Origin: Schistocerca nitens
Lineage: Eukaryota; Arthropoda; Insecta; Orthoptera; Acrididae
Direction: 5' to 3'
DNA: 64,000 bases
Assembly (NCBI RefSeq): GCF_023898315.1
Contig: NC_064619.1
Coordinates: 300,242,150-300,306,149, forward strand
Made by a program: the position numbers and the translations under genes. Below the pieces are notes generated by a model. That model had not been told where the DNA came from. It saw only the letters and a program-made list of their open reading frames with translations, and ran no database searches. Of the stretch, positions 54,590 to 63,040 are shown piece after piece (position 1 is the first letter of the stretch; every line of letters begins with the position of its first letter).

Positions 54590-55150
54590 GAAGACAGCGC
54601 GCAGCGGTAAATAAGCGTTCCGCAGAGGGCGGCCGGTGACGCCGCGGCCGGTGACGGCGCAAGGCAAGTGAAGGGCAGCTCGCGCCCCGCCCCCTGGAGG
54701 TGGCGGCAGCGGCAGCGGCAGCGGCAGCGGCAGCGGCGACTGGCTAATAACCGGCTTTTACGGGCCGGGCGCGACGGGCCGGCATTATGCCCGCTACCTA
54801 CGCCGCCGTAATAACACACGGGGCCGGCCGCTGGCTTATTACAATAATTAGCAGCGCTACCGCGCGCCGCATTACGCTCCATTAGAATCCATTTCCTTCA
54901 GGATCAATCCGTCCTTCCGCACTCCGGACAAACACCGCGGCCTCACCGGTAATTACCGCACCGCCGGCGCAATTAGCATTACGCATTCTGGGAAATATCG
55001 CCGCCTATACGCCGGCCACTTTCTGCCAGCCGAGCCTTGCGCTCCGTTCCGGAATACGGGTTGCGCCTCGCCGATGGCAATTTGACCGCACGGCGTGCTC
55101 TTCCGCTCCACAATTATTCACCGGCGGTCTTACTCCTGCCGGCTCTGTTG
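54590..55150. promoter_or_regulatory. GC-rich, TAAT-dense block; candidate regulatory element
   Basis: CpG-rich DNA with about a dozen TAAT/ATTA homeodomain cores spaced through it, for example GGCTAATAACCGGC, TTACAATAATTAGC, CATTACGCTCCATTAG, GCAATTAGCATTACG and the palindrome CGGTAATTACCG at 54947-54958. Such a mix of high GC and ATTA cores is unlike the flanking transposons. It contains no recognised coding sequence, SINE or TIR. It could be a conserved noncoding element near a developmental gene, but conservation was not tested. Confidence 0.45.
54702..54738. repeat. (GGCAGC)n hexanucleotide repeat
   Basis: About six tandem GGCAGC units at the start of the GC-rich block. Confidence 0.95.
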
Positions 55151-55346
55151 TAACTCTGGAAGTGTACCTTGGGCATTGCTGTTTACTATCGACTGCGTGC
55201 GAAGGAGTCGCTGTCTATTTACAGTCCATTAAAGCGCGAAAATCGAACACAGTGTAGTCTCCCGTCCTTTCATATAAATCTGTATCTCCATATAAAGGCT
55301 TTTCCCGTTACCAACTTCTAGAAGTTGTAAAGGGGAGTGAGTACAT

Positions 55347-55496
55347 CATGCTGGCCGCTGTAGCCGAGCGGTTCTAGGCGCTTCAGTCCGGAACCACGCC
55401 GCTGCTACGTTCGGAGGTTCGAATCCTGCCTCGAGCATGGATGTGTGTGATGTCCTTAGGTTAGTCAGGTTTACGTAGTTCTAAGTCTATTTTTTT
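55347..55496 (+). mobile_element. SINE group A, 3'-shortened
   Basis: Head CTGGCCGCTGTAGCCGAGCG and a mutated extra arm, with B box GGTTCGAATCC intact. The body stops at GTTCTAAGTC and runs directly into a T run, so about 65 bp of the usual tail is missing. Target duplication TGAGTACAT at 55338-55346 and 55497-55505. Confidence 0.9.
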
Positions 55497-55505
55497 TGAG
55501 TACAT

Positions 55506-55803
55506 GATATTTTGAATAGGAACCCATGTTCTTTGACGGTTTCAATTTAGATGTGTAACGCGTCCACGTTTACTGAAGGTTTCATAGTTACTTGTCTTGG
55601 TATGCAATAGGGTAGACAGAATGACGTGTACTATGTCAGACAGTCACCTGATGTCACTTAACGTCTGCCTTCCTGCGAGAGTGCCTGTGTATCTCCGATA
55701 TATTAAACATAGCTCGGTATACGTTTCCGGAATACACAAACATGCTCTTTGTGTATGAGGAAGCTCGAGGTATAGCTCGCGAAGGACACGGTGGGCGATG
55801 CGC
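55506..55803. other. Unassigned DNA
   Basis: No recognised element. Confidence 0.35.
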
Positions 55804-55814
55804 GGTGACCAGTT

Positions 55815-55965
55815 CAAATGTTCAAATGTGAGTGAAATCCTATGGGACTTAACTGCTAAGGTCATCAGTCGCTAAGCTTACACACTACTTAACCAAAATT
55901 ATCCTAAGGACAAACACACACACCCATGCCAGAGGGAGGACTCGAACCTCTGCCGGGACCAGCCG
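55815..55965 (-). mobile_element. SINE group C, 5'-truncated
   Basis: The reverse complement begins CCGGCTGGTCCCGGCAGAGG with B box GGTTCGAGTCC. The body GGGTGTGTGTGTTTGTCCTT, GGTTAAGTAGTGTG and tail TTAAGTCCCATAGG are diverged homologues of the group A body and tail. Perfect 11-bp target duplication GGTGACCAGTT at 55804-55814 and 55966-55976. Confidence 0.9.
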
Positions 55966-56099
55966 GGTGACCAGTTTTCGTCCTAAGTGTTGGGCAATTT
56001 CATTTGTTTGTTGGGAAGGGGAGGTCCATAAGCATTTTCCACCTTTCGGCCGGGCGCTGATGACAGAATCGAGGCGCGCACTCTGCAATCTTTCTCAAA

Positions 56100-56935
56100 A
56101 GTTTTTACAGAAAATCTATCTATCTATATCCGGATCCTGCTCCAGCTACTGCCGGGTCTGGGTGCTGACGGGTCCTCTCCATTTGGATCGGTCCTCCCAC
56201 CACTCTTCTTCCTCCACTAGCTGCCAGGTCACACCTCTCCTTTCGAAAAATATTCTCACTACCATTTTCCACCGTGTTCTTGGGCGCCTCCCAGATCATT
56301 TTCCATCCATCTTTAGTTCTTCTTTGGGAAGTCTCTGCCCATGCATCCTCTTAACATGCCCATACCATCTTCATCTTTTTTTTTTTTCAATTTCTTCTCT
56401 CGTACTTTCTTGTTTAAGGTCCTTTCTAACCTCTACATTCCTTACTCTGTCCATTCTTGTTTTTCCCTTAATTGCTCTGAGAGATTTCATTTTCCCTGCT
56501 AGCAGTCTGCTCCAGTCCCCTTCTGTCATTGTCCATGTTTCTCCATCATAGGTGACAATAGGGAAGTAATAATTCGTATACATAAGGAATTTTGCTTTTT
56601 CTGAAACTTTCTTATTCCAAATCAGGTGTTATATTGTTTGGTAAATTGCCTCCCTTCTGTAACCTCCTATTAATTTCGTTGGTTACTCTTCCACCCTTAG
56701 ATATTTTACTCCCTAAATAAGTGACGCTTTCTACCACTTTGACGGGTTCTCCATTCAAGGTAATATTTCCGTTGATCCCTTTCTCTCTTCCAAATACCAT
56801 TACTTCACTCTTATCTTTATTTATTTTTAGTCCATACCTTCTCATTATATCCTTCCACACGTCAAGTTGTAACTGTATATCTACTTATTTATCACCCCAT
56901 ATTACCATATCATATGCAAAAATTTTATTGATTGG
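56100..56935 (-). mobile_element. LINE 3' part, 5'-truncated, (GATA)-type tail
   Basis: Minus-strand LINE whose 3' end is near 56110 in a TATAGATAGATAGAT tract and whose 5' end is truncated near 56935 inside RT. Confidence 0.82.
56110..56925 (-). pseudogene. LINE reverse transcriptase C-terminal part
   Basis: From the right: a VVMGDK-like remnant of the FADDxVxxG region, then LKINKDKSEVMVFGREKGIN and VTYLGSKISKGGRVTNEINR, the thumb region. This is followed by a frameshift, then DGETWTMTEGDWSRLLAGKM and MDRVRNVEVRKDL. The end lies in a GRPR-RW-rich block. It resembles the C-terminal part of the LINE at 9.9-12.9 kb. The poly-T run near 56378 (plus strand) breaks the frame. Confidence 0.8.
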
Positions 56936-57239
56936 CGACTCCATGGAGTGATCTGTGCACCACGACCAAATAGTGGATAGAATTGGAAGGAAAATCAGCA
57001 TTGGCCGTATTTTGTAGTTTTAGTGTCAGCTTGATCGATTTTCAGTCACTTGGTGACCATCCTCAGTGCTGTAATATACAATTAAAATTGCTAGCCACTG
57101 GTATCAAGCTATAACCACAAGCTTGGAGTGATTACATAAAGTCTGAAAGTTACAAATGGTTAACAGGCCAGGCGAAAACGAATCGCTGCATTTTCAGCGG
57201 AATTCTTTTTAGATACTAACGAAAGCAGAGGTTTCAGTA
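56936..57239. other. Unassigned DNA
   Basis: Contains TTCAGTCACTTGGTGACCAT, an imperfect inverted repeat that may be a MITE fragment. Nothing else recognised. Confidence 0.35.
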
Positions 57240-57346
57240 GATCGGTTTGAATTGTCACCATGCAAGTGTTGGCATGGATGGGCCCCACTTAATAATTACA
57301 AAAAATGTGAGCATAGGCTTCAGTTTCGAACGGCACTGCGCATGCA

Positions 57347-58190
57347 ATGTTTGCTAGTCATAGTACCGTCTGGGACGTTCTGCAGGAGCAACAATTACAT
57401 CCGTACCACTTACAAAGGGTGCACGCTATGGGTCCTACCGCTTTTGCACAGGGCGTTGCCTATTGCACGTGGTTCCTGCACCGCTGCATCGACACACCCC
57501 TGTTTCCATGTCAAATTCTAACAGATGAATGTAAGTTCACAAGTGACTGTGTTTTGAATTCGCGAAACACCCATTTCTGAGCAGACGAAAACCCTTGTGT
57601 CATGCATATTCAGGGTCAAGACCGGTTTGGTATTAAAGTGTGAGCAGGTATTGTGGACGGTCATGTGGTCGGGCTATACCTCCTTCCACTCAAGCTAACT
57701 GGTCCGTCATACCTGATCTTCCTAGAAATCGTGTTGGACCCGTTCTGGGAGGCTGTGCCACTGAATGTCCGTCATACCTGATCTTCCTAGAAATCGTGTT
57801 GGACCCGTTCTGGGAGGCTGTGCCACTGAATGTCCGTCAGGAAATGTGGTTTCAGCATGATGGTGCACCACCTCACATCTAACGCGCGGTTCGGAGACAT
57901 CTCAGCAGACGATATGGCGAACAATGGATAGACCCAGGTGGTCCAACTGCGTGGCCACCGCGATCGCCGGATTTAAGTCCTATGGACTGCTTTTTGTGGT
58001 TCGTATGCGAAGACTCCTGCAGAGACAGAGGAAGATACGCTGGTACGAGTTCTGGTCACTACACTGGAAACTGAAGTGACAACAGGTGGGATGGAGACTG
58101 CATACCAGAACATGCTTCGTAGGTGCAATGTCCGTAACAATGTTGGTGGTCGTCACATCGAGCCGCTGCTGTTATGCACCAGTACTGTTC
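57347..58190 (+). pseudogene. DD41D-type transposase, frameshifted
   Basis: The first part reads STVWDVLQEQQLHPYHLQRV (the WKVL-HPYH linker typical of this group), then ILTDECKFTSDCVLNSRN (first catalytic Asp). After a stop come GQDRFGIKVWAGI and, after the duplication, MWFQHDGAPPHI (second Asp). Then AWPPRSPDLSPMDCFLW supplies the third Asp with 41 residues between. Stops and the 65-bp duplication, which is not a multiple of three, disable it. Confidence 0.84.
57704..57833 (+). repeat. Perfect 65-bp tandem duplication
   Basis: The unit from CCGTCATACCTGATC to CACTGAATGT occurs at 57704-57768 and again at 57769-57833 without mismatch, inside the transposase. Confidence 0.97.
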
Positions 58191-58330
58191 TGTGCGTACA
58201 GTATGTTGGTTTCTTTTTTGTTTTGGAATAATGTAAACACATAATGTTTGAATGTTAATGCAAACAAATGTGCTTAACTGATAACTGGGTGTTTTGTTAT
58301 GCTTCGTTTTCAGTTTATACGTAAAAATTG

Positions 58331-59097
58331 TACTGCGTCACCCCTAATTCAATGCATATAACAGAAGTGGATGAGTTGAACATTTGAATTGAACCGTAGT
58401 AGAAGGGGAACAATACATTTTCGGACATGGGTTGTTGTTCGAAATATTATGTACTCACGCCTCTCTATAGCTCCTAGCAGGTTGCAAAGGGAATTTCCGA
58501 AAAATCTGACTGGATGATTCAGCTAAGCTGTTCACCTTAGATGTTTGCGGAAAAGTTTAAGGCTTCGTAATTTTGTTTTCATCAAGACGAATTCTGACAA
58601 AGTCCTCACTAAACAATTTATAGACTCTTCCCATAGCTATATTAATTATAGAAATATTGGAATCACCTCTTTTTCGAATGGTTTTATGCTAATTTGTGCT
58701 GCTAGTACTGTAGTACTGAAAAGAGACAAATGAAACGGAGTTTCGCTCTTCAAAGTCCGTTCACTATATAACATGACTGGAACAGGTCCTGTATCAGTTC
58801 AATTACATTTATTTCTTAATTAAAAGCGGACGGTAAAATCTGTAGGGTGGTGGCTGGGACGTAATCACACAAGGATGCGGACTGTGGGACATCCGGTGTT
58901 TGCTGTGGAGCTGTGACAGATAAGGATTGCCTCAAGCTATGATCTAAAGTTCTGGGAATTAATTCTTTATACACAACCGCAGGGGCACCTTAGCCCCCGG
59001 GTGCCCTCCTGAAACACAAGTGTCTATTCAGCGTGGATATCAACAAGAATTAGATTAAGCTTATCCATTATGGATGTTTAAGAATCCCTGACTGTTT
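58331..59097. other. Unassigned DNA
   Basis: No recognised element. Confidence 0.35.
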
Positions 59098-59692
59098 ATT
59101 CAACATAAATACAGAAAACTGCAACCAGTCACTTTTTTAAAACAGTTATTTATTCCATAAACCGGTTATCGAACTTTCTCAGGCTCATGTTCAGACGGTA
59201 CCAGGAGGTTACATGACTGTATTACATCCAAACAAAGACAAATAATATCTCTGAGCGAAGTATGTTACATCTTTGTATGAAGATCTTTGAAAAAAGCAAC
59301 AGTTGTACAGCACTTGCTGGATGATACCAAAGTTTCGTTAACTGTCGGTAAATAAATACATATCATGTTAAGGGTGAATGATATACTATTAACTCTCAAC
59401 CACAATTGAAGCTGATGGACAGGTATTAATAACAAAGTCACCCATACTGCAGCAGTATGTACATAATTCATTTTGGATCCAAGGCATCGTATAGACAATA
59501 CAGACGGCGATACATTACAGCATGTTCCACCTTCTTGTTACAAAGCCAGCACCCAGCATTACGCCTGGAAAGAGTCATGTAACCTCCTGTGCACCATCTG
59601 AAGATAAGCCTAAGAAGGTCGAAAAACGGTTTATGGAATAATTAACGATTTCAAAAAAATTACTGGTTGCAGTTTCCTGTATTTATATTCAA
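59098..59692. mobile_element. Non-autonomous DNA transposon, about 125-bp TIRs
   Basis: The left arm (59098-59218) and the reverse complement of the right arm (59573-59692) match through AACTGCAACCAGT, TTATTCCATAAACCG, TTCTxAGGCT and AGGAGGTTACATGACT. About 350 bp of unique sequence lies between, without coding capacity. Target duplication and superfamily are unclear. Confidence 0.85.
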
Positions 59693-59699
59693 CAAGAGT

Positions 59700-60622
59700 A
59701 CTGCCTTTCCTTTCCCATGAAAAAGTGAGAAATTTAGCACCACTTCAACAGCGTTTCTGTTCCGCTAGTACGGTGTATTACCTTGCCTATTAGAGGCTGT
59801 GTGTGCTACGTCAACCACTAGTGAAAGTCTCTTCAAACTCGGTACCAGTCTTAGAAATTATTTACGCATCTAAACAAAACTTTTGCATCATTTCCATCAG
59901 TTTTCATGCTTCGAGACAACTTCGTCTCATTGGCCACAACCATATAGCCCTCCAACAGCGTGTGCACTCAAAGCTGAGAAGTTGGCATTTCTTATCATCC
60001 ATTTCGTCTCTGTCATCCCGTGCTGACTGTGCAGTTTGAAATGGAAGTGTTGCTTTTGCTAATAGCATCCGGTGCTCGCGTCTTATGTCAGAACCCATAC
60101 TCTGAGTAGCTCGCATTTCTCTGCTTGTTTGTGCATCTTGGGTTATTTCTGTTGTTAATTTGCAAATGCGAGTTGCGCGAACGAGGAACTGTATTTGTTG
60201 TTCTTTTAGATTTCATAACGATATCAATCAAGGTCACACATTATTAGTTTCAGTTTCTGCATGTTAATATTCTGTGCTTTTGCTTACCAAGAATAACATT
60301 GCGGTAAGATTCCATGTGGTTTTTAAATTTAAATAAAAATTTACTCATTTATGAAATCGTCTTCCATTTATGAGCCCTCATCCCTATAACTTCTCCCACG
60401 ATTAGCCGACCCTTCTCTAACAAAGACAGTCAGGAATACATTAAGGTATTTTTTCAGTGCGATGGTGTTTCCGTCGTGTGCAGTGACTAAATTATTAATG
60501 GAATGTGGTGACGAATGGGTAGCCCTCACAGGTTTTCATTTCGGAGCTCAAACTGTCACTGAAGCAGATTAGCTAAAACTATCATCGGAATAATTGCAGT
60601 ATTTAGAACTTAAGCTTTATTT
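59700..60622. other. Unassigned DNA
   Basis: No recognised element. Short frames near 59803-60116 show no domain. Confidence 0.4.
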
Positions 60623-60785
60623 ATAAAATATTCTCGGGTTTCAGGCCGCGCCAAGTGGTTAACTGCCTACGAGCTTACGGCAGAGATCTGCTTTGCCATT
60701 GTCAGATGGTTGGCAGAGGAGAACTCTGCCGTAAGCTCGTGGCAGTCAACCACTTGACGCGGCCTGAAACCCGAGAATATTTTAT
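60623..60785. repeat. Near-perfect 67-bp-arm hairpin
   Basis: The left arm (60623-60689) and right arm (60720-60785) are inverted copies with only a few mismatches. Both contain TATTCTCGGGTTTCAGGCCG and GAGCTTACGGCAGAG, separated by a 30-bp loop. It looks like a small foldback MITE. Confidence 0.9.
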
Positions 60786-60875
60786 TAATGGATACCGCCA
60801 CTTCATACTCAACTAAGGAAGTATATCACATCAAATAAAGAGGCAACAGAGTGCTGCACTGTCACGAGATGAGTA

Positions 60876-62205
60876 CGAGGGTCACTCCAAAAGAAATGCA
60901 CACTATTTTTGTAAAAATATCGTTTTCATTCTGCATGTGTGAAAGTTTTACAGTGTGTAGATAGATACATCCTTCCCGCTTGTTTCAAACTTAGTTCAAC
61001 TTCTTCCCGCGAGTGGCGCCGTCACAGCTTGTCTTCAAGATGGCTGCTACACTTGACGTTCGTCAGAAGCAACGTCCTGTCATCGAATCCCTGTCCTGTG
61101 AAAATGAGACAGTGGGAAACATCCACAAGAGGTTGAAAAAGGTGTATGGAGATGCTGCTGTCGATCGCAGTACAGTTAGTCGGTGGGCAAGCAGGTTACG
61201 TGATGAAAGCGGGCACGGCAATATTGAGGACTGTCCTCACAGCGGCAGGCCTCGTACTGCACACACTCCAGACAATGAGCAGAGAGTTAACGAATTGGTG
61301 ACTGCTGACAGACGCATCACAGTGAACGAATTGTCACGCTACGTTGGGATACGGGAAGGAAGTGATTGCAGAATACTGAAAGTGTTGGCGTTAAAAAAGG
61401 TTTGTGCCAGGTAGGTTCCCAGGATGTTGACAGTGGCTCACAAAGAAACAATAAAAACGATATGCAGCGAACTTTTGGAACAGTACGAGAATGGTGGAGA
61501 TGAGTTTCTGGGAACAATTGTGACAGGTGATGAAACATGGCTCCATCATTTTTCACCAGCGACGAAGAGGCAATCATCATGCAAATTCACCAAAGAAAAA
61601 AAAAATTCAAAACCACACCGTCTGCTGGAAAAGTTATGGCTACAGTGTTTTACGATTCTGAAGGACTCTTACTTGTGGACATCATGCCAAGTGGAACCAC
61701 CATAAATTCTGATGCATATGTGACGACACTGGAGAGACTTCAACCTCGACTGAGTCGTGCTCGACCACATCGGCAAAAGCAGGATGTTTTTCTGTTGCAC
61801 GACAGTGCACGGCCACATGTCAGTCAAAAAACCATGGAAGCGATCACAAAACTCGCATGGACAACACTGAAACACCCGCCTTACAGTCCTGACCTGGCTC
61901 CATGTGACTATCTCTCTTTGGGAAACTGAAAGACTCTCTTCGTGGAACAACGTTTGAAGATGGTGACTCCCTCGTGCACCCCGCCAAACAGTGGCTCCAA
62001 CAGGTTGGTCAAGAATTTTACAGTGCGGGTATACAGGCGCTGGTTCCAAGATGGTGTAAGGCAGTTGAGAGGGATGGAAATTATGTGGAGAAATGAAAAT
62101 ATTTTTCCTAAAGAATGTATCTACACACTGCATAACTTTCAAACATGTAGAACAAAAGATGGATTTAAACAAAACTAGTGTGCATTTCTTTTGGAGTGAC
62201 CCTCA
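60876..62205 (+). mobile_element. Mariner transposon with both terminal repeats
   Basis: Flanked by TA (60874-60875 and 62206-62207). The inverted repeats of about 33 bp are nearly identical: CGAGGGTCACTCCAAAAGAA and TGAGGGTCACTCCAAAAGAA, continuing ATGCACACTA. Length 1,330 bp, typical for mariner. The transposase inside is frameshifted. Confidence 0.95.
61040..62176 (+). pseudogene. Mariner (DD34D) transposase, frameshifted
   Basis: Starts MAATLDVRQKQRPVIESLSC with helix-turn-helix regions (VGNIHKRLKKVYGDAAVDRS and ITVNELSRYVGI). Catalytic blocks are TIVTGDETWLHHF (first Asp), FLLHDSARPHVSQ (second) and PPYSPDLAPCDY (third), with 34 residues between the last two. The frame breaks near 61411, 61575 and 61925, and the last two-thirds is spread over three frames. 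The C-terminal end YTLHNFQTCRTKDGFKQN remains. It differs from an active enzyme mainly by small indels. Confidence 0.93.
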
Positions 62206-62254
62206 TAGAAAATGAGCATAGAGGAGATGTCTGTCTGTGCAGCGCTGGGAGTAA

Positions 62255-62700
62255 AGGCAAAGACTGGAAGAATTTTAAGAAGGTTTGACATTAAGGAATG
62301 TGTTTCATCCTCCTGACAGGATTAGGACGTTACTCGGTTCTGGTAGGGCTATGGCTTAGGAAGCCTGGCATATACAAAATTCCGCCCAGTGTGGGAAGGG
62401 TTAGACTGTCGCGTCGCACAGTTGAGTACATGTTCCTGGAAGGCCGTTACACGAGGCTACAATACCCACAAAAATCGGCGGTAGCGGAACAACGTTAAAA
62501 CGAGAGTTACGGGGTGGAATTTGACGAGACCCACATAGTTGCTGGTTTTTGGGACAGTGGTAAAGAAGCAATTGAAATTTGGTTGACACATAACTTGATT
62601 AAGAGACGAAAAGATTTTTCTCTAAGCAAAACATGGAATCTTGTACTGTTTCTCACCAAAACAACGTTCAATAGCGTGGCCGGTCCAAGTGTCTGACGAT
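62255..62700 (+). pseudogene. Penelope-like GIY-YIG endonuclease remnant
   Basis: The frame at 62350-62650 reads LRKPGIYKIPPSVGRVRLSR, then RYTRLQYPQKSAVAEQR, VEFDETHIVAGFWDSGKEAI and EIWLTHNLIKRRKDFSLSKTW. The order GIYxIP, KSAxAEH, KEAIEI and the NLI-F-LS-W end is that of the GIY-YIG endonuclease at the end of Penelope-like retroelements. The second half of GIY-YIG is mutated (VRLSRRT where VYIGQT is usual). Preceding frames resemble the linker but are broken. The RT itself is absent. Confidence 0.68.
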
Positions 62701-62929
62701 AGTCTTTGAGAGCAATACACCGTAGGCACAGGTGCTTTACTACGGGCAGCGCCAAAAGCCCAGTCTTGGGTATAGCAGCTGTGGTGGACATAGCACGTGT
62801 CGCGTACAGAATGGGGACCTACATAATGCGACGGTTTCCGGATTTGGCATCAGTTGACAATGGGACTCGCTAGCTGGGAACTGCGTCTTTTCTGAAGATC
62901 ATGGAGGACAGTACCAAGTAACAATTACA

Positions 62930-63035
62930 CTGAAACGCCAAAGAAACTGGTATAGGCATGCGTATTCATATACAGATATCTGTAAGCAGGCAGAAGACGG
63001 CGCTGCGGTCGGCAACACCTATGTAAGACAACATG
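62930..63035 (+). mobile_element. Tc1-like terminal fragment
   Basis: ACACTGAAACGCCAAAGAAA followed by CTGGTATAGGCATGCG resembles the 5' end of a Tc1-type element known to me as common in grasshopper DNA. No transposase or right end follows, since a LINE begins at once. Family recognition is from memory. Confidence 0.45.
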
Positions 63036-63040
63036 CCGCC

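Larger units (their letters stand above)
57240..58330 (+). mobile_element. DD41D-type transposon remnant
   Basis: Plus-strand transposase trace from the helix-turn-helix end to the C-terminal end, with no confirmed terminal inverted repeats. It carries a 65-bp internal tandem duplication. Confidence 0.72.

Noticed and set aside
54496-54882. 128-codon minus-strand ORF in the GC-rich block
   Set aside because: Its RCRCRCR run is the GGCAGC repeat and stop codons are rare at high GC. No domain is visible.
8533-55965. tRNA genes at the many A/B box pairs
   Set aside because: Each lies at the head of a SINE with body, tail and target duplication. Sequences downstream of the B box do not close an acceptor stem, so they are tRNA-derived retroposons, not tRNA genes.
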